This document shows positions 1-8,640 of a stretch of 64,000 nt of DNA, piece after piece. Under the pieces are notes generated by a model. It had not been told where the DNA came from, searched no databases, and saw nothing but the letters and a program-made list of their open reading frames with translations. The stretch is from Betaproteobacteria bacterium (GTDB lineage: Bacteria; Pseudomonadota; Gammaproteobacteria; Burkholderiales; Casimicrobiaceae), in the NCBI GenBank assembly GCA_016716425.1, contig JADJWJ010000008.1, forward strand, positions 143,615 to 207,614, written 5' to 3'. Every line of letters starts with the position of its first letter. Position 1 is the stretch's first letter. A program made the translations under genes and the position numbers.

Positions 1-1
1 G

Positions 2-1168
2 CAGGAGCACCTGTTCGACGATCTCGCGGCCGGCCGCGAGGCTCTCGAGAGCACGCTCGCGCGCACGGCCGCGCTTCCGCGCGGCCGCGAACGGCAGACG
101 ATCGAGGCGAACGCGCTCTCGGGCCTCGTCGACAACGCGGTGTTCGGCGGCGACCTGCCGCGTGCCATGGCGCTCGCACGCGCGCTGCGCCGCCGGCTGC
201 CCGGTCTCGCGCAGGACGTGCTGGTCGAGGCGCACCAGGTGCTGATCGAGGCCACGATGCGCCACGGCGACTTCGACGCCGCCCGCCGATCCGCGCGGGC
301 TTTGCGCGAAGCCGGCGCCGCGCCGGCCGTCGTCCTGTCGTTCGAGGCGCAGATCCATTGGTTCGCCGGCGACGTGCGCGCCGCGCGCGCGGCGTTCGAG
401 GACCTGCTGCTGCGCCACGCCGACTACTGCCACGGCCTGACCATCGAGAACGACCTCGCCGTCATGTGCCACGCGCTCGGCGACCTCGCGGCAGCGGAAG
501 CGATGGCGCGGCGCAGTCTCGCGAGCTGGGCCGGCGTCGCGCACACGGAGGCGCTGTCGTCGCTGGTGCTCGGCACGACGCTCACCAGCATGGGCCGCTT
601 CGCGGAAGCGCGCGCGGCGCTCGACCGGGCGTACGAGCTCGGGCGCCGGCAGGGGTCGTCCCTGTTCGCCAGCGAAGCGCTCGTGCGCCGCGCGCGGCTG
701 CACTGGTGCGCCGGCGAGCGCGCGGAGGCGCGCGCGGCGCTGCTCGCCGCGAGCGACGGGATCGGCGAGGTCACCGAGCCGCTGCGCGCGAGCGGGCTCG
801 CGCTGATGGAGACGTTGACCGCGGTCGACATCGGCGTCGATCCGGCACCGGCCGCGGCGGCGACGCTCGCCCGGATGCGTGCGCGCAGCCGGCATCCGCT
901 GGTCCACGTGCGCGCGCTGCGTGCGCAGTGCGCGCGCGCCTTACGCGCCGGCGATCGCGCGGCGGCGCTCGTCGCCGCACGCGAATTGGCCGAAATCGCC
1001 CGGGAAGCCGCGCTGCTCGAGTGGCTATGCGAGGCCTGCGCGCTCGTCGCCGCACTGGCGGCCGGATCCGAGGCTCTGGCCGCGCGCGCGCGCGCGCAGG
1101 CGCTCGCACGGTCGCAGGGCATCGGCTGGCTGTTGCCGCGAGCGGACGGCGGACGCAGCTTCGCCTGA
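2..1168 (+). CDS. C-terminal part of a helical-repeat (TPR/MalT-like) protein, partial
   Basis: The frame is open from the first bases of the window, so the true start lies upstream. An internal ATG at 140 is not needed. The visible 388 residues are almost entirely Ala/Arg/Leu-rich amphipathic helices in pairs, with spacing typical of tetratricopeptide or MalT-type superhelical repeats. No enzymatic motif is visible. Such solenoids commonly form the C-terminal sensor half of large ATPase-type transcriptional activators or of adenylate cyclase/LuxR hybrids, but the N-terminal half that would decide this is absent. The gene ends 128 bp before hoxF on the same strand, so it could be a regulator of the hydrogenase operon or an unrelated neighbour. 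Confidence 0.6.
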   Translation, partial: QEHLFDDLAAGREALESTLARTAALPRGRERQTIEANALSGLVDNAVFGGDLPRAMALARALRRRLPGLAQDVLVEAHQVLIEATMRHGDFDAARRSARALREAGAAPAVVLSFEAQIHWFAGDVRAARAAFEDLLLRHADYCHGLTIENDLAVMCHALGDLAAAEAMARRSLASWAGVAHTEALSSLVLGTTLTSMGRFAEARAALDRAYELGRRQGSSLFASEALVRRARLHWCAGERAEARAALLAASDGIGEVTEPLRASGLALMETLTAVDIGVDPAPAAAATLARMRARSRHPLVHVRALRAQCARALRAGDRAAALVAARELAEIAREAALLEWLCEACALVAALAAGSEALAARARAQALARSQGIGWLLPRADGGRSFA

Positions 1169-1296
1169 CCCGTCCCCGCTCGGCGGGCGGCTGGCGAACG
1201 CGCCACGGTGCGCAATGCGCATGGTGGCCACGCACTTCGGCACGGCTTGACGTGCGTCAGCGTGCCTGTGCCGGCGCGACGCTAGGATGGACCGTG

Positions 1297-3207
1297 ATGG
1301 TCGATGCCGCGCCGCCTTCTCCGAACGTCGCCCGCCTCGACGCCGTGGTCGCCGCCCACGGCGCCCGCGCGACCGAGCTCGTGCAGATCCTGCGCGACGC
1401 GCAGGCGCTCGACGGCTGGCTGCCGCCCGCGACGATCACGTACCTCGCGCACCGGCTGCGGTTGCCGCGCGCGCGTGTCGAGGGCGTGGCGGGCTTCTAC
1501 GCGTTCCTGCACCTGACGCCCGCCGGCCGCTACCGCGTGCTCTTCTCCGACAACGTGACCGACCGGATGGCCGGCAGCCTCGACCTGCTCGACCGGCTGT
1601 GCACGAGCCTGTGGATCGAGCGCGGCAAGGTGTCCGAGGACGGCCTCGTGTCCGTCGACACGACGTCGTGCACCGGCATGGGCGACCAGGCGCCGGCGAT
1701 CCTCGTCAACGGCCGCGCGATCCCGCGGATGACGCCGGAGCGCGTCGACGCGGTCGCCGAGCTGATCCGCGCGCAGGTGGACCTTTGCGAGTGGCCCGCC
1801 GACCTCTTCGCGGTTGCCGACAACGTCCATCGCCGCGACGTGCTGCTCGACGCCATCGTGGCGCCCGGCGACGCGCTGCGCGCGGCGATCGCCCGCGGCG
1901 CGCGCGAGCCCGAGCGGGCCGGTAGCGCGCGCTCGTGGCGCGAGGGCGTGCCCGCGCTGCCGCAGGGTCCGGCCGCGACGCTCGAGGAGATCAAGCGCTC
2001 GAACCTGCGCGGGCGCGGCGGCGCCGGCTTCACGACCGGGCTCAAGTGGGAGGCGTGTCGCACCGCGCCCGGGACGACACGCTACGTCGTCTGCAATGCC
2101 GACGAGGGCGAGCCCGGCACGTTCAAGGACCGCGTGCTGCTCGCGCGCCACGCCGACCTCGTGCTCGAGGGCATGACCGTCTGCGCGTACGCGATCGGCG
2201 CGACGCAGGGCTTCGTCTACCTGCGCGGCGAGTACGAGTATCTCGCGGCACCTCTGCGGGCGACGATTGCCCGTCGCCGCGCGGCGAATCTCCTCGGGAC
2301 GTCGATCCTCGGGCAGCGCGGCTTCGACTTCGACGTCGTGCTGCACCTCGGCGCAGGCGCGTACGTGTGCGGCGAGGAGTCGGCGCTCATCGAGTCGCTG
2401 GAAGGCAAGCGCGGCGTCCCGCGCAACCGGCCGCCGTACCCCGTCACGCACGGCTACCTGCAGCAGCCGACGGTCGTCAACAACGTCGAGACGTTCTGCG
2501 CGGCAGCACTCATCGCCCTGAATGGCGGCGACTGGTACCGGGGCCTGGGCACGCCGCGCTCGACCGGAACCAAGCTCCTGTGCGTCAGCGGCGACTGCGC
2601 GCGGCCGGGCATCTACGAGTATCCGTTCGGCACGACCGTGCGGCAGGTGCTCGCCGACTGCGGCGCCGAGCGCACGCAGGCGGTGCAGGTCAGCGGGCCG
2701 TCGGGCACCTGCATCGGCGCCGCCGAGTTCGGCCGCAAGCTCGCCTTCGAGGACCTGCCGACGGCCGGCGCCTTCATGGTGTTCGACGACACGCGCGACA
2801 TGTTCGAGGTGGCGCGCAATTTCGCGCACTTCTTCGCGCACGAGAGCTGCGGCTTCTGCACGCCCTGCCGCGTCGGCACGACGCTCCTGCGCAACGTGAT
2901 GGACAAGATCCACGGGATGCGCGGATCGCAGCACGACGTCGACCGCATCCGGCGCCTCAATCGCCTGCTGCAGGCGTCGTCGCACTGCGGGCTCGGGCAC
3001 ACCGCGTGCAACCCGCTGCTCGACACGCTGAAGCGCTTCCGTCCCGCCTACGAGCGGCGGCTGCAGTCGCTCGACTTCGAGCCGGCGTTCGACCTCGACG
3101 GCGCGCTCGCGCGGGCGCGAGCGATGACCGGCCGCGACGACGCGAGCGCGCACCTGGCCGAGGTGGACGAAGACGCGTCCGCCGTCGCCGGGCGCGGTCA
3201 GCCATGA
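1297..3207 (+). CDS. hoxF: NAD-reducing [NiFe] hydrogenase, diaphorase subunit HoxF (NuoE-NuoF fusion)
   Basis: HoxF carries FMN and the NAD(H) site of the bidirectional hydrogenase HoxFUYH and passes electrons between NAD and the HoxU clusters. The 636-residue protein has an N-terminal NuoE-like domain (about 1-170) and a NuoF-like domain (about 190-600). Visible motifs are GRGGAGF near residue 239 (dinucleotide loop), NADEGEPGTF near 267 (FMN site), CGEESALIESLEG near 358, and the [4Fe-4S] ligands in ESCGFCTPCR near 516 plus the Cys of HTACNP near 570. The NuoE-like part keeps SCTGMGDQ but has lost the first Cys pair, so it should lack the [2Fe-2S] cluster, as in the Cupriavidus HoxF type. 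ATG 1297 follows an AGGATGG ribosome site; GTG 1294 is an alternative. The stop overlaps hoxU (ATGA). Confidence 0.95.
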   Translation: MVDAAPPSPNVARLDAVVAAHGARATELVQILRDAQALDGWLPPATITYLAHRLRLPRARVEGVAGFYAFLHLTPAGRYRVLFSDNVTDRMAGSLDLLDRLCTSLWIERGKVSEDGLVSVDTTSCTGMGDQAPAILVNGRAIPRMTPERVDAVAELIRAQVDLCEWPADLFAVADNVHRRDVLLDAIVAPGDALRAAIARGAREPERAGSARSWREGVPALPQGPAATLEEIKRSNLRGRGGAGFTTGLKWEACRTAPGTTRYVVCNADEGEPGTFKDRVLLARHADLVLEGMTVCAYAIGATQGFVYLRGEYEYLAAPLRATIARRRAANLLGTSILGQRGFDFDVVLHLGAGAYVCGEESALIESLEGKRGVPRNRPPYPVTHGYLQQPTVVNNVETFCAAALIALNGGDWYRGLGTPRSTGTKLLCVSGDCARPGIYEYPFGTTVRQVLADCGAERTQAVQVSGPSGTCIGAAEFGRKLAFEDLPTAGAFMVFDDTRDMFEVARNFAHFFAHESCGFCTPCRVGTTLLRNVMDKIHGMRGSQHDVDRIRRLNRLLQASSHCGLGHTACNPLLDTLKRFRPAYERRLQSLDFEPAFDLDGALARARAMTGRDDASAHLAEVDEDASAVAGRGQP

Positions 3208-3950
3208 CGGCAAACGGCGCAGCCGACGTGTTCCTGCTCGACGGCGAGCCGATCCCCTTCGCGCCGGGGCAGACGGTGATGCAGGCGGCGCTCGCCGCCG
3301 GCCACTACATCCCGCACCTTTGCTTCCACCACGACTTCAAGCCGCACGGCAGCTGCAAGGTGTGCACGGTGCGCGTCGACGGCGCCACCACCGCGTCGTG
3401 CACGCTGCCCGCGCAGGCCGGCATGTCCGTCGAGTGCAAGGCCGACGACCTCGAGGAGAACCGGCGCACGCTGGTGCAGATGCTGTTCGTCGAGGGCAAC
3501 CACTTCTGCCCGTCGTGCGAGAAGAGCGGCAACTGCCTGCTGCAGGCCGTCGCGTACGACCTGGGCGTTCTCGACGCCGACCTCGACTACTTCTTCCCGA
3601 GCCGGCCGCTCGACGCGTCGCACCCGGACCTGCTGCTCGACTTCAATCGCTGCATCCTCTGCGAGCTGTGCGTGCGCGCGTCCGCCGAGGTCGACGGCAA
3701 GCACGTGTTCGCGCTGTCCGGCCGCGGCATCGGCAAGCACCTGATCGTCAACGCCGAGTCGGGGCGACTCGTCGACACGACGGTCGCCGTGACCGACAAG
3801 GCGGTCGACGTCTGCCCGGTCGGCGTGATCATCAGGAAGCGCGTCGGCTTCGCCGTGCCCATCGGCCGCCGGCGGTTCGACGCGCGACCGGTGTCGGCGC
3901 AGGCGCTGGAGGACGCACCGCGGCGGGCGCCGCCGGAGGCCGCGCCATGA
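3204..3950 (+). CDS. hoxU: NAD-reducing hydrogenase, diaphorase electron-transfer subunit HoxU
   Basis: HoxU is the NuoG-like iron-sulfur subunit linking HoxF to the hydrogenase dimer HoxYH in the cytoplasm. The 248-residue protein begins with a plant-ferredoxin fold whose [2Fe-2S] ligands are visible around residues 40-70 (CFHHDF, SCKVC, SCTLP). Next come the His-Cys3 [4Fe-4S] motif HFCPSCEKSGNC (about 97-108) and a CxxCxxC motif (RCILCELC, about 148-155) with a distal Cys in VCPVG. The C-terminal tail after residue 225 is Arg/Ala-rich and looks poorly conserved. The start codon overlaps the hoxF stop by four bases, implying translational coupling and equal stoichiometry. Length and cluster ligands match the family, and I see no defects. 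Confidence 0.94.
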   Translation: MTANGAADVFLLDGEPIPFAPGQTVMQAALAAGHYIPHLCFHHDFKPHGSCKVCTVRVDGATTASCTLPAQAGMSVECKADDLEENRRTLVQMLFVEGNHFCPSCEKSGNCLLQAVAYDLGVLDADLDYFFPSRPLDASHPDLLLDFNRCILCELCVRASAEVDGKHVFALSGRGIGKHLIVNAESGRLVDTTVAVTDKAVDVCPVGVIIRKRVGFAVPIGRRRFDARPVSAQALEDAPRRAPPEAAP

Positions 3951-3984
3951 GCCCGAAGGGCCGCCCCGAGGGCCGAGTTGCCCA

Positions 3985-4569
3985 ATGAGCCGGAGCGCGC
4001 AGCGCGAAGGTAGTCCAGTGAACGACGGCGCTCCGCGCAAGCTGCGCATCGCGACGACGTCGCTCGCCGGCTGCTTCGGCTGCCACATGTCGTTCCTCGA
4101 CATCGACGAGAAGCTCTTCGACCTCCTGCGCCACGTCGAGTTCGACCGCACGCCGCTGACCGACATCAAGCACTGCGGACCGTGCGACATCGGCGTCGTC
4201 GAGGGCGGCATCTGCAACGCGGAGAACGTGCACGTGCTGCGCGAGTTCCGCCGCAACTGCAAGATCCTGGTCGCGATCGGCGCGTGCGCGCTGAACGGCG
4301 GCCTGCCCGCGCAGCGCAACCACGTGGACCTGGGCGCCTGCCTGCAGGAGGTGTACCTGACCGAGCCCGGGCTCGCCCGCGGCTGCATGCCCAACGACCC
4401 CGAGCTGCCGCTGCCGCTCGACAAGGTCCACCCGCTGCACGAGGTGGTCAAGGTCGACTACTCGATACCCGGCTGCCCGCCGCCGGCCGAGGCGATCTGG
4501 TCGTTCTTCGCCGACGTGATCGCCGGGCGCACGCCGCACCTGGGCCACGGGCTCATCCACTACGACTGA
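3985..4569 (+). CDS. hoxY: NAD-reducing hydrogenase, small subunit HoxY
   Basis: HoxY holds the single proximal [4Fe-4S] cluster that relays electrons between the NiFe site in HoxH and HoxU. The protein shows LAGCFGCHMSFLD (CxxC pair), IGACALNGG and the C-terminal SIPGCPPP Cys, the usual four ligands for a NAD-type small subunit, which lacks the medial and distal cluster domain. ATG 3985 gives 194 residues. GTG 4018, just ahead of NDGAPRKLRIATTSL, would remove a poorly conserved leader and is a plausible real start. It lies 34 bp after hoxU, where the intervening bases (ATGAGCCCGAAG) carry another ATG in a different frame. hoxH follows directly. Confidence 0.93.
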   Translation: MSRSAQREGSPVNDGAPRKLRIATTSLAGCFGCHMSFLDIDEKLFDLLRHVEFDRTPLTDIKHCGPCDIGVVEGGICNAENVHVLREFRRNCKILVAIGACALNGGLPAQRNHVDLGACLQEVYLTEPGLARGCMPNDPELPLPLDKVHPLHEVVKVDYSIPGCPPPAEAIWSFFADVIAGRTPHLGHGLIHYD

Positions 4570-4619
4570 GGCCGACGTTCGAACTCGAAACCGCCGCCAA
4601 CCCCGCCGGCCTGCGCCGC

Positions 4620-6032
4620 GTGGCGATCGACCCCGTCTCGCGCGTCGAGGGCCACGGCAAGGTCACGATCCTGCTCGACGCCGACGACCGCGTGCATCAG
4701 GTGCGGCTGCACATCGTCGAGTTCCGCGGCTTCGAGAAGTTCGTGCAGGGCCGCCCCTATTGGGAGCTGCCGGTCATGGTGCAGCGGCTGTGCGGCATCT
4801 GCCCGGTCAGCCACCACCTGGCCGCCGCCAAGGCGCTCGACGTCGTCGTCGGCGCGCCGAAGTTGACGCCGACCGCGGAGAAGGTGCGCCGGCTGATGCA
4901 CTACGGGCAGATCCTGCAGTCGCACGCGCTGCACTTCTTCCACCTGGCCTCGCCCGACCTGCTGTTCGGCTTCGACTCGGACGTGGGCCGGCGCAACATC
5001 GTCGGCGTCGCGGCCGAGCACCCGGAGATCGCGCGGCGCGGCGTGCTGCTGCGCAAGTACGGGCAGGAGGTGATCCGGGTCACCGCGGGCAAGCGCGTGC
5101 ACGGCACCGGCGCGATCCCCGGTGGCGTCAACAAGGCGCTGACCGAAGTCGAGCGTTCCACGCTGCTCGCCGACGCCTACCAGATGATCGCGTGGGCGCG
5201 CGACGCCGTGGCGCTCGTGAAGAAGCTGCACCTCTCCAACGTCGCGCTCTACAACAGCTTCGGCGCGTTCCGCTCGAACATGCTGTCGCTGGTGGCGCCC
5301 GACGGCGGGCTCGACCTCTACCACGGCGCGCTGCGCGCGCGCGACGCCGCCGGGACGATCCTCTTCGACCAGATGAGCTACGACCGGTACTGGGACCGGA
5401 TCACCGAGGAGGTGAAGCCGTGGTCGTACATGAAGTTCCCGTTCCTGCGCGAGCTGGGGCCCGAGGCCGGCTGGTACAAGGTCGGCCCGCTCGCGCGCGT
5501 GCAGAACTGCGACCACATCCCCACGCCGTTCGCCGACGCCGAGCGGCGCGAGTTCGTCGACTTCGGCGGCGGCCAGCCGGTCCACGCGACACTCGCCTAC
5601 CACTGGGCGCGGATGATCGAGATGCTGTTCGCGGCCGAGGAGATCAAGGAGCTCCTGCACGACGACGACCTCCTCGGCGACGACCTCGTCGTCACCGGCG
5701 AGCGGCACCGGCGCGGCGTGGGCGTGATCGAGGCGCCGCGCGGCACGCTGATCCACCACTACCGGCTCAACAACAACGACCAGGTGCTGCGCGCCAACCT
5801 GATCGTGTCGACGACGCACAACAACCAGGCGCTGAACGAGGCGATCCGCCAGGTCGCGAAGCGCTACCTCGACGGCCGCAAGCTCACCGAGGGCCTGCTC
5901 AACCACGTCGAGGTCGCGATCCGCGCGTTCGACCCGTGCCTGTCGTGCGCGACGCACGCGCTCGGCAAGATGCCGCTCGCGGTCGAGCTCGTCGACGCCG
6001 AGGGGAAGACGATCGACGCGCTCACGAGTTGA
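4620..6032 (+). CDS. hoxH: NAD-reducing hydrogenase, large subunit HoxH (start codon uncertain)
   Basis: HoxH binds the Ni-Fe(CN)2CO centre. Visible ligand motifs are RLCGICPVSHH near residue 57 (first CxxC) and FDPCLSCATHALG near 437 (second CxxC). About 27 residues after the last CxxC form the C-terminal peptide expected to be removed by the maturation protease once nickel is in place. The typical N-terminal signature IDPVSRVEGHGK lies right at the start. No ATG occurs in frame after the hoxY stop. GTG 4620 (VAIDPVSR) is the only usable conventional start, giving 470 residues and trimming a few residues that family members normally have. CTG 4611 or a miscalled ATG further upstream are alternatives. 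The frame stays open back into the end of hoxY. Confidence 0.93.
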   Translation: MAIDPVSRVEGHGKVTILLDADDRVHQVRLHIVEFRGFEKFVQGRPYWELPVMVQRLCGICPVSHHLAAAKALDVVVGAPKLTPTAEKVRRLMHYGQILQSHALHFFHLASPDLLFGFDSDVGRRNIVGVAAEHPEIARRGVLLRKYGQEVIRVTAGKRVHGTGAIPGGVNKALTEVERSTLLADAYQMIAWARDAVALVKKLHLSNVALYNSFGAFRSNMLSLVAPDGGLDLYHGALRARDAAGTILFDQMSYDRYWDRITEEVKPWSYMKFPFLRELGPEAGWYKVGPLARVQNCDHIPTPFADAERREFVDFGGGQPVHATLAYHWARMIEMLFAAEEIKELLHDDDLLGDDLVVTGERHRRGVGVIEAPRGTLIHHYRLNNNDQVLRANLIVSTTHNNQALNEAIRQVAKRYLDGRKLTEGLLNHVEVAIRAFDPCLSCATHALGKMPLAVELVDAEGKTIDALTS

Positions 6033-6043
6033 CGTGGTCGCGA

Positions 6044-6118
<75 letters not shown>

Positions 6119-6158
6119 TGGTCCCGGAGACCGCCGAGCCGACCTTCACGGCCGACGC

Positions 6159-6626
6159 ATGCCCGCGAAGATCGCGCCCTTCCTCGTCATCGGCATCGGC
6201 AACCCGAGCCGCGGCGACGACGCGCTGGGTCCGCTGCTGGTCGAGCGGATCGAGGCGATGGAACTGCCAGGCGTCGAGTGCCTGACCGACTTCCAGCTGC
6301 AGGTCGAGCACGCGCTGGACCTCGTCGGGCGCGAGCAGGTCGTGTTCGTCGACGCGACGGCCGCAGGGGAGGCGCGGTGCACGCTGGCGCCTGTCGCGCC
6401 CGCGCGCGACGCCAGCGCGACGACGCACGCGCTCTCGCCAGCCGCGGTGCTCGACGCCTACGTGCGGGTGACCGGGCTGCCGCTGCCGGCCACGCACGTG
6501 CTCGCGATCCGCGGGTACGCGTTCGAGCTGGGGGATGGACTGTCGGCGGGCGCCGCTGCGAATCTGGAAGCGGCGGGGCGGCTACTGGTTGGCGCGTTGG
6601 TGGCGCCGGCGCCGGTTCCTGCCTGA
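6159..6626 (+). CDS. hoxW: HoxW-type hydrogenase maturation endopeptidase
   Basis: This 155-residue protein belongs to the HycI/HyaD/HoxW family, which cleaves the C-terminal extension of the NiFe large subunit after nickel insertion. The N-terminal signature VIGIGNPSRGDDALGP (about residues 9-24) contains the metal-probing acidic residue. The second conserved stretch (VVFVDA, about 62-67) and the His-containing THVLAIRGYAFELG region (about 118-131) fit the family. Its position directly downstream of hoxH matches its job on HoxH, whose cleavable tail is visible. ATG 6159 lies 41 bp after the end of the poly-G tract, and I see no clear ribosome site, so the real upstream context may be mis-assembled. 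Confidence 0.9.
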   Translation: MPAKIAPFLVIGIGNPSRGDDALGPLLVERIEAMELPGVECLTDFQLQVEHALDLVGREQVVFVDATAAGEARCTLAPVAPARDASATTHALSPAAVLDAYVRVTGLPLPATHVLAIRGYAFELGDGLSAGAAANLEAAGRLLVGALVAPAPVPA

Positions 6627-6668
6627 ATTGCCGTCCGGCGCGAAGCGCGAGACCGGAGCGGGATGCGT

Positions 6669-7073
6669 TCAGGCCGCGGGGGCCGCGAGCGCCGACGCGA
6701 CATCGGTGCGCGCGAAGTCCTCGCCCTTGTAGAGCAGCGGCTCGCGCAGCGACATGGCGAGCGCGTACGCGAAGCAGTCGCCGAAGTTCAGTCCCGCCGG
6801 GTGGCGCCCCTTGCCGAAGCGATGCCATCCGTCACGCGCAAGTCGCGCCTGCTGCACGTCGACGGGGACCACGTCGATCGCGGCAATCTCGAGCAGCCGG
6901 TCCAGCATGCGGATCCCTTCGGCGCCATGGCGCGCGTCCAGCACGACCGACGCCTCCACGAAGTTCGCCGCCGACACGCGGCGCGCTTCCGCGCGTTCGA
7001 TGGCATCGGCGATTGCGTGCCGTTCGGGCTCGTCCTGCAGGATCGCAAGCAGTGCGGACGTGTCGACGACCAT
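6669..7073 (-). CDS. vapC: VapC-like PIN-domain toxin ribonuclease
   Basis: A 134-residue PIN-domain protein. Acidic residues expected to bind Mg/Mn are visible in MVVDTSALLAIL (Asp 4), in NFVEASVVL (Glu) and in NFGDCFAYALA (Asp), the layout of VapC endoribonucleases. I chose ATG 7073 because it starts exactly at the conserved VVDTSAL strand and overlaps the antitoxin stop codon by one base (TGATG), a usual toxin-antitoxin coupling. Longer starts upstream would read through the antitoxin gene. The likely role is antitoxin-controlled RNA cleavage; the RNA target cannot be inferred from sequence. Confidence 0.88.
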   Translation of the reverse strand: MVVDTSALLAILQDEPERHAIADAIERAEARRVSAANFVEASVVLDARHGAEGIRMLDRLLEIAAIDVVPVDVQQARLARDGWHRFGKGRHPAGLNFGDCFAYALAMSLREPLLYKGEDFARTDVASALAAPAA

Positions 7074-7327
7074 CAGCGCGGCAGGCCCGCCCCGTCGTAG
7101 CCCAGGATCTCGTCGGCCGTCCGTGCGTCCCTGACCGGCAGCGCCGCGCATCGGCGGGCGAGTTCGTCGATATCGTCGGCGAGGGGGCGTCCGGCGCGCT
7201 CGCGACGCAACCGCTCCAGCCGGTCCTGCAGCGCACGCGTGACGGCCTCGGTCTTGGTCTCGCCGGCAAGCTTGGCTACGGCCTCGGCCAGGCGGTCGGT
7301 CTCCGGATTGCGAATATTGAGTGGCAC
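7073..7327 (-). CDS. vapB: VapB-like antitoxin (ribbon-helix-helix type)
   Basis: An 84-residue protein with an N-terminal stretch LNIRNPETDRLAEAVAKLAG, typical of Rv0623/VapB-type antitoxins: a short beta strand then helices that dimerise and bind the operator. The C-terminal part (about residues 45-84) is acidic and Ala-rich and would wrap the toxin. It lies immediately upstream of the PIN toxin and is translationally coupled to it. A tandem 9-bp repeat just upstream is the likely binding site for autorepression. Confidence 0.86.
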   Translation of the reverse strand: MPLNIRNPETDRLAEAVAKLAGETKTEAVTRALQDRLERLRRERAGRPLADDIDELARRCAALPVRDARTADEILGYDGAGLPR

Positions 7328-7336
7328 GTTTCTTTA

Positions 7337-7358
7337 CATCTACACGAAGATCTACACG
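7337..7358 (-). promoter_or_regulatory. Candidate vapBC operator, tandem repeat
   Basis: The nonamer ATCTACACG occurs at 7338-7346 and again at 7350-7358, a 12-bp period (just over one helical turn). Read on the coding strand it is CGTGTAGAT twice, ending about 10 bp before the antitoxin start. This AT-richer patch stands out in GC-rich surroundings. The placement fits autoregulation by a VapBC complex; binding itself is inferred. Confidence 0.5.
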
Positions 7359-7498
7359 GTAGCATCTCTCGCCGATCGCGTCAAACAGCTACAATGAATC
7401 AGCAGGTTAGGAGCGCCCCTCGGTCTCTGTGCACCGGCGTCCACACATCGTCGGCGCCGGGCCGTGCCACGGCCGGCGTGGCCGGCCCGATCGGCACG

Positions 7499-8512
7499 TC
7501 AGCCGATCACTTCATCGACCGCCGCGACGAAGGCCTTCGGCACACTGATCCCGAGCCGCCGGGCGGCCTTCATGTTGAGCACGAGCTCGAAGTGCGTCGA
7601 CTGCATCACCGGCAGCTCGGCCGCCTTTGCACCCTTGAGGATGCGTGCGATGTACCCGCCGGCCTGCCGGTACATCCACGTGATGTTCGGGCCGTAGGTC
7701 ATGAGCCCGCCGGCAACGGCGAACGGGCGCGTGAACGACACGACGGGCAGCCCGTGCCGATCGGCGAGCGCCACGATCTGCTCGCGGCGGTCGAGAAGCA
7801 CGGGGTCCGTACCGCCGATGACCGCATCCACCTTCGCCCGCACGAGCTCCGCGAACGCCGCGTCGATCTCCGCGGCGTTGCGCGCCTTGAAGGCCGGCAA
7901 CTGCGCGCCGAGCTTCGCGGCGCCCGCCTCCGCGTCGGCCTGCTCGGCCGCGGCGTTGAAGTTGTCCGGATTCACGAGCAGCGCGATGCGCTTCACGTTC
8001 GGCACGAGCTCCGAGAGCAGCTGCACGCGCTTGGCGCCGAGCAGCGTCGGCGCGAACATGATTCCCGTGACGTGGCCGCCCGGCCGGTTGAAGCTCTCCA
8101 CCAGTCCGAAGCGGATCGGGTCGCCGCCGATCGTGAACACGACGGGCACCGTCGCGCTGGCGTCCTTGGCCGCGCGCGCGGACGCGACGTCCCCGGTCGC
8201 CGCGATCGCGACCACGCCCTTGCCCACCAGCTCGGCCGCGAGCGCGGGCAGCGCCTTGTAGTCGCCGTTCGCCCAGCGCTCCTCGATGCGCACGTTGCGC
8301 CCCTCGACGAAGCCGGCCTGCGCGAGCCCCTCGCGGAACGCATCGGCATTGAACCGATACGTGGCGGCGGCGGCGCTGTTGAGAAAGCCCACGAGGGGCA
8401 GGTTCGACGACGCCGGTGCGGCGCCACCGGACACGCCTGCCTGCGCGTGCGCGCGCAGCGGGTGCGCCACCGCCGCACAGCCGAGAACCGCTACGAAGTC
8501 CCGCCGCCTCAT
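7499..8512 (-). CDS. ABC transporter substrate-binding protein (ABC_sub_bind family)
   Basis: About 337 residues. The start at 8512 gives MRRRDFVAVLGCAAVAHPLRA followed by AHAQA, a signal peptide with a Tat-like RRR. The longer start at 8530 only adds MRPGGH. The mature protein begins LPLVGFLNS and has the periplasmic binding fold repeats of the ABC_sub_bind (DUF534-like) family: RNVRIEERWANGDY, VVAIAATGDVASARA, NVKRIALLVNP and DPVLLDRREQIVALAD. These proteins are frequent in beta-proteobacteria and are often encoded without a permease or ATPase, as here; the ligand is unknown. The gene sits alone between vapBC and glmS. Confidence 0.85.
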   Translation of the reverse strand: MRRRDFVAVLGCAAVAHPLRAHAQAGVSGGAAPASSNLPLVGFLNSAAAATYRFNADAFREGLAQAGFVEGRNVRIEERWANGDYKALPALAAELVGKGVVAIAATGDVASARAAKDASATVPVVFTIGGDPIRFGLVESFNRPGGHVTGIMFAPTLLGAKRVQLLSELVPNVKRIALLVNPDNFNAAAEQADAEAGAAKLGAQLPAFKARNAAEIDAAFAELVRAKVDAVIGGTDPVLLDRREQIVALADRHGLPVVSFTRPFAVAGGLMTYGPNITWMYRQAGGYIARILKGAKAAELPVMQSTHFELVLNMKAARRLGISVPKAFVAAVDEVIG

Positions 8513-8640
8513 GTGTCCTCCGGGGCGCAAGGCGTTGGAATGCGGCGGGAGGTTAGCACGCTATCGCGTCAAGGGCGACGCGTGCGGGGGCCGTTCGTGC
8601 GAGTAGCCGAATCGAGCGGCTTACCACGATACGCGTCCCG

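Noticed and set aside
1170..1296. Possible sigma-54 promoter before hoxF (TGGC...GGCA)
   Set aside because: The GG to GC distance is 12 bp between the doublets, not the required 10, and the -12 element is poor.
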